A DNA stretch of 64,000 nucleotides from Nitrospira sp. CG24B. Lineage in GTDB: Bacteria > Nitrospirota > Nitrospiria > Nitrospirales > Nitrospiraceae. Under the pieces are notes generated by a model. The model did not search any database. It worked only from the letters and a program-made list of their open reading frames with translations, and was not told the DNA's origin. Made by a program: the position numbers and the translations under genes. Below are positions 1 through 7,570 of the stretch, piece by piece; the stretch's first letter is position 1; each line of letters opens with the position of its first letter. The stretch lies in assembly GCA_002869845.2 (NCBI GenBank), contig NEWS02000015.1, positions 42,721 to 106,720 of the forward strand. Direction: 5' to 3'.

Positions 1-294
1 ATGGCAGTCATGGCCTGTTCGACCGCTCCACCGCGCGAACTGATCGAACGCAACGATCACAGTGGACTGGCGACTTGGTATGAGCAGGAGGCCGTGCGCC
101 TGCGCGGAAAAGCAGAGGACATGCGTCAGATGGCTGAAATGTACGCCAAGCCCTCTTATCAACCTTCACCGAAGGAGTCCAAAACACAGTTGATCGCCCA
201 CTGTCGGCTTTTCATTGATTACTACACCAAATCGGCCGAGGAAGCGGAGGCACTCGCTAAGCTGCATCGCGAACAAGAACCGGCCATTCCGTGA
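1..294 (+). CDS. Exported helical lipoprotein family, copy 1 (5' truncated by window edge)
   Basis: Function is not recognised. The 97 visible residues start in what is probably the end of a lipoprotein signal (AVMACS, Cys at residue 6), so the real start lies left of the window. The frameshifted copy at 1180 carries the full signal before the same lipobox. The mature part is alpha-helical and charged, with the family pattern N-D-H-x-G-L-A-T-W-Y...Q...K-A-E, a P-K-E-S-K linker, a H-C-R motif and an A-E-A-L-A-K-L-H tail. Three related genes lie within 7 kb. Similarity to the copy at 1180 continues about 60 bases past the stop, which points to duplication of a DNA segment. The exported helical-hairpin role is an inference. 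Confidence 0.6.
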   Translation: MAVMACSTAPPRELIERNDHSGLATWYEQEAVRLRGKAEDMRQMAEMYAKPSYQPSPKESKTQLIAHCRLFIDYYTKSAEEAEALAKLHREQEPAIP

Positions 295-681
295 TGAGGG
301 ACAGGATGATGATCCCACTGTGGGTGTTGAGTTTCTTGAAGTGTTCTGCAGGCAGCGCGTTTCAATTATGGACCGGTCACTACATTAATCAAGGCATCGC
401 CCGTCTTGCGATCGACGCCTGTGTCGCCAGACCGGTACGGAGGTGCCAGGGCAATCGGGTTATACCAACATGTCAACATGGTGGCATTACGCTACAGCTA
501 AATTGGTAAGCTGCCCTTTATTGCCACGGAGCTTCGGTAGCAAGAGAGGATGTGTGCAGTAATCAAAGTAATACATTGGAATTCACGTATAAATGACGCT
601 CGGATGACTTGGTACAGCGGTTGCTCGGGTGCCATCATAGGCAGTGAATGGGTCACTGCCAAATAAAAAGGGGGGATTACA
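295..681. other. Gene-poor spacer
   Basis: No convincing gene. The first ~60 bases repeat the downstream flank of the paralogue ending at 1519 (shared GTGTTGAGTTT stretch), so this is duplicated DNA. Short reading frames here have no ribosome site or recognisable product. A strong ribosome site (AAAGGGGGGATTA) ends the spacer before the gene at 682. Confidence 0.5.
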
Positions 682-1020
682 ATGCGACAGGTTATGAGGG
701 GGCTTCCATTCATCGTCCTCTTGCTAGTCTTGGCCATGCCAAGCTTTGCTGCGACAGGTCCTGAGCCTGGGATTGCCAAGGGTAATCATCAGGAACTCGC
801 GATGTACTACGCCGATCAGGCGCAGGATTTCAAGGCGAAAGCGCGGTTCTGGGATAATACCGCGGAATCCTACGAGCATCACCCAGAGCTCTATAAGTCG
901 AGCGACATCGCCGACGAGGCGGCGCATTGCCGTCAGATTGCTCGAAACTACAGGAAGATGGCAGACGAGGCCGCAGCCTTGGCGAGTGAACACTTGAGCC
1001 TCACGCGCAAGGGACCGTAG
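682..1020 (+). CDS. Exported helical protein family, copy 2
   Basis: A 112-residue protein of unknown function. It has a clear signal peptide (about residues 1-24, ending PSFAA) and no lipobox Cys, so it is predicted to be a soluble periplasmic form of the family, unlike the lipoprotein copies at 1 and 1180. The mature part has two amphipathic helices: G-N-H-Q-E-L-A-M-Y-Y-A-D-Q-A, K-A-K-A-R-F-W-D, a single Cys in A-H-C-R-Q-I, then L-A-S-E-H and the terminal L-T-R-K-G-P shared with the gene at 6880. ATG 682 follows a purine-rich ribosome site (AAAGGGGGG). The pairing of Cys-anchored and soluble copies suggests an envelope role, but nothing in the sequence gives a reaction. Confidence 0.75.
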   Translation: MRQVMRGLPFIVLLLVLAMPSFAATGPEPGIAKGNHQELAMYYADQAQDFKAKARFWDNTAESYEHHPELYKSSDIADEAAHCRQIARNYRKMADEAAALASEHLSLTRKGP

Positions 1021-1179
1021 GCAGTCGTGCGGGAACGTATCACTGTTCGATAGAAGCCGACCAGGGGGCGCCGAGGCGATCTGTTGTTCGCAATTTGGCC
1101 TAGAAAGGCCTCGGCGCTGCGCTGGGTTTCGGATGGTTAACCTGTGCGGAGACCAATTACTCGGAGGAGGGAAGCGTCT

Positions 1180-1519
1180 GTGAAGATCTCGCGGCCGCTG
1201 TCGTGGTTCGTCCTGTTGTTCGTTGTGGCGGTCATGGCCTGTTCGACGGGCCCACCCACGCGAACTCATTGAACGCAATGATCACCGTGGACTGGCAACC
1301 TGGTATGAGCAGGAGGCCCTGCGCCTACGAGGAAAGGCAGAGGAGATGCGTCAGATGGGTGATCGATACGCAGCGCATGCCTATCCGCTCTCTCCAAAAG
1401 AGTCCAAAGGAGAGCTGCTCAGGCATTGCCGCGACTTTATGCACGCTTACACGAAAGCCGCCGAAGAAGCGGAGGCTCTCGCTAAGCTGCATCACGAACA
1501 AGAACCGGCCATTCCTTGA
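1180..1519 (+). pseudogene. Exported helical lipoprotein family, copy 3, frameshifted
   Basis: GTG at 1180 follows a strong ribosome site (GGAGGAGGGA) and encodes a lipoprotein signal ending AVMACSTGPP. One extra base in the C-rich run at about 1251-1257 then puts the rest (P-R-E-L-I-E-R-N-D-H onward, to 1519) in another frame. Read through the shift, the product matches copy 1 almost residue for residue, with the same K-E-S-K linker, H-C-R motif and E-Q-E-P-A-I-P end. As written it stops after about 30 codons. The intact second half suggests a recent mutation or a sequence error, not old decay. Confidence 0.7.
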
Positions 1520-1698
1520 TGGAGGGCAGGGTGATCCATCGGTGGTGTTGAGTTTTTCGAATTGTTCCGCGACTAGCCTGCTTCACCCATGTCGGCAGAT
1601 GGACATGGAAACATGAGGGCGATGAGATTCTATCTCACGTTCAGCAGCTCACAGGACCTGGCGAGGATTTCATCCGTAAGACCGGAAAAGGAGAACGC

Positions 1699-1914
1699 AT
1701 GAAACCGCAGCATGTGAAGAAACCACACGACGACAAGTCTGATACCACGCAGACTGCTAGCCCCGAACAGATCATGTCCGATGACCTTCGTGAGCGGATT
1801 GCGAAGCGGGCCTATGAGCTCTATCTCGATCGAGGCTGCAGTCCAGGGTGTGATGTGGAAGATTGGGTCGACGCGGAGCGAGAGATTCTTGCGTTGCCGC
1901 GTGTTCAGGCGTGA
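1699..1914 (+). CDS. DUF2934 family protein
   Basis: A 71-residue protein. Residues ~30-68 show the DUF2934 signature: an R-I-A-x-R-A-Y-E-L-Y helix, a R-G-C-S-P-G-C-D turn, then D-W-V-D-A-E-R-E-I. The first 25 residues are polar and probably disordered. Proteins of this family are small, soluble and of unknown role, and are common as multiple copies in Nitrospira and some Proteobacteria. The start ATG 1699 sits after AAAAGGAGAACGC, a good ribosome site. It stands between the duplicated exported-protein block and the methyltransferase at 2057, with no sign of an operon. Family assignment is firm; function unknown. Confidence 0.8.
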   Translation: MKPQHVKKPHDDKSDTTQTASPEQIMSDDLRERIAKRAYELYLDRGCSPGCDVEDWVDAEREILALPRVQA

Positions 1915-2056
1915 CTGTTCTTTTGGCCGATAGGTTCTTCTGGACCGGCACCAGAGTTGTTGCTAAATGGCATGGCAAAGCCTCGCGGGAGATGTCTCGT
2001 GCGCATGCCGTCGATGCCGTCACGAACAACGACCACTCGGCGAGGGGGAACTGACG

Positions 2057-2746
2057 ATGGACGAGACACGTCACCAGTACATCCCTGCGCTGAGGTTTGG
2101 TTGGCTGACTCGCCTGTACGATCCCGTCATCCGCTGGACCATGCGGGAGGACCTGTTCAAGCCTCGTTTGGTCGAACAGGTGGGGATGCAACCGGGTCAC
2201 CGCGTGCTGGATCTCGGTTGTGGGACCGCCACGCTCACGATTCTGCTCAAGCAGCATCAGCCTCAATCTACGATTGTGGGACTCGACGGCGACCCGGTGG
2301 TGTTGGCACGTGCTCGTGAGAAGGCTGCTGAGGCGGGAGTCGATATCTCCTTCGACGAGGGGATGGCCTATCAGCTGCCGTATCCTGATCGCTCCTTTGA
2401 CCGTGTCGTCGCCAGTCTGCTTTTGCATCATCTGACCTTGGACAACAAACGTCGCGCGCTGCGTGAAACCTTTCGCGTGTTGAAACCAGGGGGACAACTT
2501 CACATCGTCGACTTCGGCCGGCCCCATACCTTCCTGATGGCCTGTGCCTCGCTCATCGTGCGTTGGTTGGAAGAAGCCTACGAGCACGTGAAAGGAATGG
2601 TGCCAGGGCTGATTCGCGAGGCGGGATTTACTCACGTGGAGGAAACGGGCCGCTACACGACAGGGTTCGGGACACTTGTCCTCACTCGCTCGGTCAAACC
2701 AGAGAGAGGAGCGGGCGGTATTGAGAGAAGAAACGGGACATCGTGA
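2057..2746 (+). CDS. Class I SAM-dependent methyltransferase
   Basis: A 229-residue Rossmann-fold methyltransferase. Motif I (V-L-D-L-G-C-G-T) is at residues 50-57, the acidic loop G-L-D-G-D-P near 71, and a UbiE-like L-L-L-H-H-L strand near 118, followed by L-K-P-G-G-Q-L. The F-G-W-L-T-R-L-Y-D-P start resembles the UbiE/Coq5-like methyltransferase set (Methyltransf_11). The substrate is unknown. ATG 2057 is chosen over an upstream in-frame ATG (1967) because GAGGGGGAACTGACG precedes it and similarity to the fold begins there. It is followed closely by membrane protein and lipoprotein genes at 2799-3625, which may form one transcript. It could act on a lipid, quinone or small metal-organic substrate; the sequence does not decide. 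Confidence 0.85.
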   Translation: MDETRHQYIPALRFGWLTRLYDPVIRWTMREDLFKPRLVEQVGMQPGHRVLDLGCGTATLTILLKQHQPQSTIVGLDGDPVVLARAREKAAEAGVDISFDEGMAYQLPYPDRSFDRVVASLLLHHLTLDNKRRALRETFRVLKPGGQLHIVDFGRPHTFLMACASLIVRWLEEAYEHVKGMVPGLIREAGFTHVEETGRYTTGFGTLVLTRSVKPERGAGGIERRNGTS

Positions 2747-2798
2747 ATTTGAGCGTTGCCTGCTCAATCGAAGGCGATGGTTCTTCGGAGTCAGAGTG

Positions 2799-3263
2799 AT
2801 GTGGAACCACTTGCTCCATCGGCGGCTCATCGTTCTCTTCGGTCTTGCTGTGGCGGTCAACTATCCGTGGGAACGGGTCCAATCCCGTCTGTATGTCCTA
2901 CCTGGAGAGGCAGAGGTTGGGTGGTGGATGTGCGCGGCGGCGAGTATCGCAGACGGCTTGGTGGTTCTCCTGATCTTCCAGATCAGCCGGCTGGTGATCG
3001 GACAGCGTGACTGGTATCTCCGGCCGGGAGCGCGAGGGTATACCGTGCTGCTGCTGTCGGGAGCGGTCATCAGTGTCGCGGTCGAGTGGATTGCGATCTA
3101 TGGTGCACATTGGTGGGCCTACAGCCCGCGCATGCCTCTCGTGCCGGGGTTGAACATCGGATTGGCTCCGCTGGCGCAGATGCTGGTGCTGCCACCGCTG
3201 ATTTTTACTCTGCTGGCGTGGTGGCATCGGAAGATGATTGGGAGAAAACCATGCGATGGCTGA
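2799..3263 (+). CDS. Polytopic membrane protein, unknown function
   Basis: About 154 residues with four hydrophobic segments (roughly residues 8-25, 42-65, 80-105, 125-148) separated by short basic loops, ending in a Lys/Arg tail. Trp and Tyr residues flank the helices, as is usual for inner-membrane proteins. No family is recognised. ATG 2799 is preferred over an upstream start at 2676, since the extra residues would overlap the methyltransferase end and are polar and unlike a membrane protein. The gene overlaps the next one by 13 bases, so the two are probably translated together. Confidence 0.6.
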   Translation: MWNHLLHRRLIVLFGLAVAVNYPWERVQSRLYVLPGEAEVGWWMCAAASIADGLVVLLIFQISRLVIGQRDWYLRPGARGYTVLLLSGAVISVAVEWIAIYGAHWWAYSPRMPLVPGLNIGLAPLAQMLVLPPLIFTLLAWWHRKMIGRKPCDG

Positions 3264-3625
3264 CCGCGCGGCAAGGATGGCAGAGTTGGTGGCTTATCCT
3301 GAGTCTGGTGTCGGCAGTCGCCGGTTGCGCCCACTCAATGCCGGAAAATGTGCCGGTGATCGACCGAGTACTGGGTGATCCAGTCTTGCGGGAACAACTG
3401 GTCGCAACGGGGACGTTGGATGAGCATTTTGTGCACGAGGTGCTCCATCAACTCGGCCAAGGGCCTCGCGGAGATCACAACGTCGCTCGGCTCCTCGCCG
3501 ATCATCTCCACCACCACCCGACCACCGCTCGCGCGGTCTATGGGGAACTTGTTCGGCACAAAGCCTTTCAAGAATGGCTCCTTGAGCGAGTGCAAGGAGC
3601 GACGGGTGACTCTGGAGACCCATAA
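3251..3625 (+). CDS. Small lipoprotein, unknown function
   Basis: A 124-residue protein with a type II signal: hydrophobic stretch W-W-L-I-L-S-L-V-S-A then V-A-G-C, placing the lipidated Cys at about residue 26. The mature part is His-rich (V-H-E-V-L-H-Q-L, D-H-L-H-H-H-P) and helical, with an A-V-Y-G-E-L-V-R segment. The His cluster could bind metal, which would fit the surrounding island, but this is an inference. ATG 3251 lies inside the end of the upstream membrane gene, after GGAGAAAACC, a good ribosome site, and argues for translational coupling. Confidence 0.6.
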   Translation: MRWLTARQGWQSWWLILSLVSAVAGCAHSMPENVPVIDRVLGDPVLREQLVATGTLDEHFVHEVLHQLGQGPRGDHNVARLLADHLHHHPTTARAVYGELVRHKAFQEWLLERVQGATGDSGDP

Positions 3626-3676
3626 CCAAAGCGTGTTGGCCGATTCGTTCGGCCACTTATTTCAAAGGCTGCTCAC

Positions 3677-4084
3677 ATGAGAACACCAGAACGACAAACC
3701 GAACCCCTCTTGTTCCGTCTCGGTGACTATCCGGCCGACATACTGACCGGAGTGCTTACGGCACTTGCCGTGCGAATCATCGTCGGTTCGAATTGGGGCA
3801 TGGTCATGGCCATGCGGGTCGGCATGGCGATAGGCATGGGCGTCCGCCTGAGTCTGCTCGTCCTATTGATCCCGCTGCTCAGCGCCTTTGAGGTGATGAA
3901 GCCCGGCGGAATCATCGGCATGTATGGGGGCATGCTGCTCGACATGCGGGACGCTATGCAGCAGGACGTCATCTCTCTTAGCCAAGCCTTAACGGTCGTC
4001 AACCTGCGAGAGGCGGGGGTTCACCGGCAGCGGGAGGAGAATGTGTACCTGGATATCGTGAAAGCCATCGAGGCCACCAAGTGA
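3677..4084 (+). CDS. Small Met-rich inner-membrane protein, unknown function
   Basis: 135 residues. The middle is hydrophobic (about residues 22-40 and 45-75) and rich in Met and Gly (G-M-V-M-A-M-R-V-G-M-A-I-G-M-G). The C-terminal third is soluble and helical. No family is recognised. Met-rich membrane helices occur in copper- and silver-handling proteins, but there are no paired Cys or His and no other support for metal binding here. It follows the lipoprotein at 3251 by about 50 bases and precedes the YHS-phosphorylase gene, so it may belong to either transcript. Confidence 0.5.
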   Translation: MRTPERQTEPLLFRLGDYPADILTGVLTALAVRIIVGSNWGMVMAMRVGMAIGMGVRLSLLVLLIPLLSAFEVMKPGGIIGMYGGMLLDMRDAMQQDVISLSQALTVVNLREAGVHRQREENVYLDIVKAIEATK

Positions 4085-4121
4085 CCGGCGGAGCCGTGAC
4101 GACCGGTCAGAACAGGTTCAT

Positions 4122-5975
4122 ATGGAACGAATAAAGGATCCGGTGTGTGGAATGATGGTCTCCATCGAGGAAGGGCGTCCCGCCTTTCATCACGGGACAA
4201 CCTATTACCTCTGCTCCGATCTGTGTCATCGCATATTCCTCGCCGATCCGGAAAAGTATACCGGTCGAACAACTGGCCTCTCTCCGGGCCAACCCGACAT
4301 CGTTCGGCGGATCGCTTACTTTTCCATGGAAGTGGCGGCGGACCCCCGCATGCCGACATACAGCGGCGGGCTCGGCGTCTTGGCGGGCGACACCTTGCGA
4401 TCCTGTGCGGATCTCAAGATCCCCGTGGTTGGCATCAGCCTGCTGTACTGGAGAGGATATTTCGATCAGTCATTGGATGAATGGGGGAACCAGCACGAAC
4501 ACCCTGTGACGTGGGATCCGAAAGCATTACTGCGCGAACTGCCGATCGCCGTGCAGGTGACTTTTGAGAATCGCTCCCTGAAGATCCGCGCGTGGCAAGT
4601 CGAAATTGTGGGAGCCACAGGCTTTGTCGTGCCTCTCCTGCTTCTCGACACCAACCTGCCCGAGAATACCCCACATGACCGCGAACTCACCTCCTGGCTA
4701 TATGGTGGGGATACTCGGGAGCGACTGGCTCAGGAAATCATCCTGGGCATCGGTGGGATCAGAATGCTTCAGGCGCTGGGCTACTCCCAGATAGAGCGCT
4801 TTCATATGAATGAGGGCCACGCCGCCTTGCTCACCATTGAACTGCTATGCACCATGAAACTTGCCGGACCAGCCGAGTTGGACTTCAACACCGTCAGGAG
4901 CCGCTGCATCTTCACCACCCACACGCCGGTCCCGGCAGGCCATGATCGATTTTCTTACGACCTGGTTCGGAACGGGCTAGGAAACATCCTGCCCCTGGAG
5001 GTCCTGCAAATGCTCGGGGGTCGTGACGAGCTAAATATGACCTTGCTGGGCTTGAACTTGAGCCATTACGTCAATGGCGTCGCTAAGAGGCACGGACAGG
5101 TCTCGCAGGAAATGTTTCCTGGATACGCCATTGATTCCATTACGAACGGCGTGCATTCCGCCACCTGGACATGCGAGAGCTTCAGGGCCTTATACGACCG
5201 GCACATCCCCGGTTGGATCAATGATCCATTTTCGCTCCGCTACGCCATCAGTATTCCGAACAACGAGATCTGGGCGGCTCATGTTGAAGCCAAGCAGCGC
5301 TTGCTCCATGAGATTCGTACCCGAACAGGAGTGCCGCTCAATCGCAACGCATTCACCATTGGATTCGCACGACGTGCGGCCTTGTACAAGCGGGCAGATC
5401 TCATCCTTTCAGATCCCAATCAACTGAGAGACATTGCGAAACAGGTGGGCCCCGTCCAGCTGATTTTTGCGGGCAAGGCGCATCCGAAGGATGAACCCGG
5501 AAAAGAGGTGATCAGGCGAGTGGTGCAGGTTGCAAAGCAACTGAAGAACGACGTCACGATTCTCTACGTAGAGAACTATGACATGGTCTTGGCCCAACTT
5601 CTGACCGCCGGGGTCGATCTGTGGTTGAACACGCCACAACGACCGTTGGAAGCATCGGGCACTTCAGGGATGAAAGCCGCCCATAACGGCGTCCCGAGCT
5701 TGAGCGTTTTGGACGGCTGGTGGATTGAAGGTCACATCGAGGGTGTGACTGGATGGTCGGTCGGACCAGGACCAACTGAAAGTTCTCAGGAAGGTGAGGT
5801 GAACGCGCGAGACAGTGTTGAGCTGTACCAGAAGCTGCGATGGGTCATTGCCCCGCTCTTTTTCCAGCATCAGGAACAGTGGGTTGATGTCATGCGGCAC
5901 ACCATCGCGTTCAACGCCTCGTTTTTCAACACGCACCGCATGGTCCAGCAGTATGCGGCCAATGCCTATGTGTAA
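4122..5975 (+). CDS. glgP: Alpha-glucan phosphorylase (GT35) with N-terminal YHS domain
   Basis: A 617-residue protein. Residues 5-47 form a YHS domain (D-P-V-C-G-M-M at the front, Y-Y-L-C-S-D-L-C near 28-35), a small metal-binding unit usually found on copper ATPases and TRASH-type proteins. From residue ~63 the rest is a short-form glycogen/alpha-glucan phosphorylase: I-A-Y-F-S-M-E-V, Y-S-G-G-L-G-V-L-A-G-D, H-M-N-E-G-H-A, and the pyridoxal-phosphate site E-A-S-G-T-S-G-M-K with Lys518. The enzyme removes glucose 1-phosphate from alpha-1,4-glucans in the cytosol. The GH57 enzyme at 8300 works on the same polymer class. The YHS fusion is unusual and may couple the enzyme to metal state; that part is an inference. 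Frame is continuous through the junction. Confidence 0.9.
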   Translation: MERIKDPVCGMMVSIEEGRPAFHHGTTYYLCSDLCHRIFLADPEKYTGRTTGLSPGQPDIVRRIAYFSMEVAADPRMPTYSGGLGVLAGDTLRSCADLKIPVVGISLLYWRGYFDQSLDEWGNQHEHPVTWDPKALLRELPIAVQVTFENRSLKIRAWQVEIVGATGFVVPLLLLDTNLPENTPHDRELTSWLYGGDTRERLAQEIILGIGGIRMLQALGYSQIERFHMNEGHAALLTIELLCTMKLAGPAELDFNTVRSRCIFTTHTPVPAGHDRFSYDLVRNGLGNILPLEVLQMLGGRDELNMTLLGLNLSHYVNGVAKRHGQVSQEMFPGYAIDSITNGVHSATWTCESFRALYDRHIPGWINDPFSLRYAISIPNNEIWAAHVEAKQRLLHEIRTRTGVPLNRNAFTIGFARRAALYKRADLILSDPNQLRDIAKQVGPVQLIFAGKAHPKDEPGKEVIRRVVQVAKQLKNDVTILYVENYDMVLAQLLTAGVDLWLNTPQRPLEASGTSGMKAAHNGVPSLSVLDGWWIEGHIEGVTGWSVGPGPTESSQEGEVNARDSVELYQKLRWVIAPLFFQHQEQWVDVMRHTIAFNASFFNTHRMVQQYAANAYV

Positions 5976-6081
5976 GAAACGATGCTCCCCGGCATGAGCG
6001 AGAATGGCGGGGACGAGAAGATCTGGGCGAATGGAAGAGCATGAAACGCGACCGCGGGCGTTACCGGAAGGAGGATGACCG

Positions 6082-6321
6082 ATGAAGAGCCACTCACTGC
6101 GTGTGATGTTGACATGCGCCTTTCTAGCCGTTCTTGGGTTTTTCTTGCTCACGGAGCACCGGGCTCATCTCTTTGGAGCGCTGCCGTACGTGTTTCTTCT
6201 CGCCTGTCCCTTGTTCCATCTCCTCCTGCACAGGCGACATGGCGGGCATGATTCCGACCCTCAGCAGGACAGGAAACAGGCTGAGTCACAGGACAACGTC
6301 GAAAGACATTCCCATGGATGA
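6082..6321 (+). CDS. DUF2933 small membrane protein, copy A
   Basis: 79 residues: two closely spaced hydrophobic segments (about 8-24 and 30-47) joined by T-E-H-R-A-H-L-F-G, then H-L-L-L-H-R-R-H-G-G-H and a polar His-ended tail. This is the DUF2933 pattern, found in metal-resistance clusters of many bacteria, often near copper genes. ATG 6082 follows GGAAGGAGGATGACCG, an excellent ribosome site. It is about 75% identical to the gene at 7337. The stop overlaps the start of a truncated methyltransferase copy, mirroring the intact pair at 7337/7563. Function unknown; the His-rich end is compatible with metal binding. Confidence 0.8.
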   Translation: MKSHSLRVMLTCAFLAVLGFFLLTEHRAHLFGALPYVFLLACPLFHLLLHRRHGGHDSDPQQDRKQAESQDNVERHSHG

Positions 6322-6364
6322 AGGATCGGCCTATGGGTTGTGGGCGCAGGTTTCTATCAACTGA
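6314..6364 (+). pseudogene. Truncated isoprenylcysteine-methyltransferase-like gene (first 10 codons)
   Basis: ATG 6314 overlaps the end of DUF2933 copy A exactly as the intact methyltransferase overlaps copy B at 7563. The first ten residues (M-D-E-G-S-A-Y-G-L-W) are identical to that protein. The frame then runs into unrelated sequence and stops at 6364. The join falls where sigma-factor-like sequence begins, so a deletion or recombination fused two gene pieces here. Confidence 0.7.
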
Positions 6365-6624
6365 TCCCGACACTCAAACCCGAGTATGCCGTGGGGTTGC
6401 AGCGGATCGATCTTCATGGAGAATCACGGGCAATAGTGGCAACGGACTTGGGCAGTACCCTCAACGTGATCAGAGTACGCTTGCATCGGGCGCGACGAGC
6501 TCTCAAGCAGATACTCCTCACGTCATGCAAGGACTGCTGTCCTGAACACGGGTTTATGAACTGTGAAGGTGCACATGGGGGGGATGCCACGGGGAAAAGT
6601 TTCCCTTGCTTCCGGACGCTGTAA
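6340..6624 (+). pseudogene. C-terminal remnant of an ECF-type sigma factor
   Basis: An open frame whose residues ~5-75 read like sigma region 4: L-I-P-T-L-K-P-E-Y-A, R-I-D-L-H-G-E-S-R-A, D-L-G-S-T-L-N-V-I-R-V-R-L-H-R-A-R-R-A-L-K, then a Cys/His tail (S-C-K-D-C-C-P-E-H-G-F). That tail is seen on a group of sigma-70-family proteins as a possible zinc or metal ligand set. Regions 2 and 3 are missing and there is no start of its own. Sequence after ~6575 is no longer family-like. The next 255 bases to 6879 show no gene except a good ribosome site for the gene at 6880. Confidence 0.6.
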
Positions 6625-6879
6625 TACTACGAGCCCAATCTCGTCTTATATGCATACGTGTAAAGAAAGGAGGAGCAAGGCACGCATCATCATCGCTATT
6701 GAGCGAGCCTTCGGCAGCGTCACGCTCCCAGATGATGCTGACGGGGGGCCACGGCATCTTCGGTATCCCCAAGGCTCGCTGGCGTGGAGCAAGAAGAAGA
6801 GGGGCATGAAATAGGTGGGGAGTGAAGATGACTCACCATAGCCGGCGAAACGGTTCGCCACAAACAAGGAGGGCGTAGG

Positions 6880-7221
6880 ATGTTAAAACTTAGAGGGATT
6901 TGCGCATTTGTGGTTCTCGGTCTCCTGGTCGCAATGCCAATTTTCGCTGCGGATCCTCTTGAGACTATGATTAGTAAAGGAGATCATCAGGGACTGCAGC
7001 GTTACTATTCGCAACAGGCTCAGGAGCTCAAAGCCAAAGCGAATTATTGGGATACCATAGCCGAATTCTATGAAAGACATCCAGGCGAGCCCACCGGGGC
7101 TCGCACCAGGGCTGAACACATCGCGCACTGCCAAGCTATTTCGGAAACCTTGAGGAAGGCTGCGCACGAGGCTCAGAATCTGGCCACAGAACACTATGAT
7201 TTGACACGGAAGGGGCCCTAA
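6880..7221 (+). CDS. Exported helical protein family, copy 4
   Basis: A 113-residue homologue of the protein at 682, with signal peptide (about 1-24, ending P-I-F-A-A) and the same architecture: G-D-H-Q-G-L-Q-R-Y-Y...Q-A-Q-E-L-K-A-K-A-N-Y-W-D, E-F-Y-E-R-H-P, a lone Cys in A-H-C-Q-A-I, and the end L-T-R-K-G-P. No lipobox Cys. ATG 6880 follows AAGGAGGGCGTAGG. It is separated from the other three copies by the phosphorylase and DUF2933 genes, so the family has spread by more than tandem duplication. Function unknown. Confidence 0.75.
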   Translation: MLKLRGICAFVVLGLLVAMPIFAADPLETMISKGDHQGLQRYYSQQAQELKAKANYWDTIAEFYERHPGEPTGARTRAEHIAHCQAISETLRKAAHEAQNLATEHYDLTRKGP

Positions 7222-7336
7222 AAGCCCAATGTCGTTACTGATTTGGCCGGCGACCACCGCGCTATGAACACTCGATGGAGGAAAGACTCTAAGTTGTATT
7301 TCAAGAGCTGGACAGCTGTGGCCAGAGGCTCTTCCG

Positions 7337-7570
7337 ATGAATAATCTCCGACGGCTCGTTCTCGGCGCCTTTCTCGCGGTCCTGGGATTTTTCCTCGTGA
7401 CCGAGCACCGGGCGCATCTGTTCGGGGTGCTGCCCTACCTATTCCTTTTCGCCTGCCCGCTGTTCCATCTCCTCCTGCACAGGCGACACGGTGGTCATGG
7501 CATCGACTCGCCACAAGGCAGGAAGGAGCCCGATTCACAGGCCAACGCTGGGGGGCATTCCCATGGATGA
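7337..7570 (+). CDS. DUF2933 small membrane protein, copy B
   Basis: 77 residues, close paralogue of the gene at 6082: hydrophobic segments around residues 8-23 and 29-46, conserved T-E-H-R-A-H-L-F-G loop and L-L-L-H-R-R-H-G-G-H, then a polar tail ending G-G-H-S-H-G. Its last eight bases overlap the start of the methyltransferase at 7563, which implies coupled translation and a joint role. DUF2933 proteins with methyltransferase partners are typical of copper or heavy-metal islands; the exact function is not known. Confidence 0.8.
   Translation: MNNLRRLVLGAFLAVLGFFLVTEHRAHLFGVLPYLFLFACPLFHLLLHRRHGGHGIDSPQGRKEPDSQANAGGHSHG

Noticed and set aside
724..1278. 184-residue minus-strand reading frame
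   Set aside because: It runs opposite to the exported protein gene at 682, has Arg/Pro-rich shadow composition and no ribosome site.
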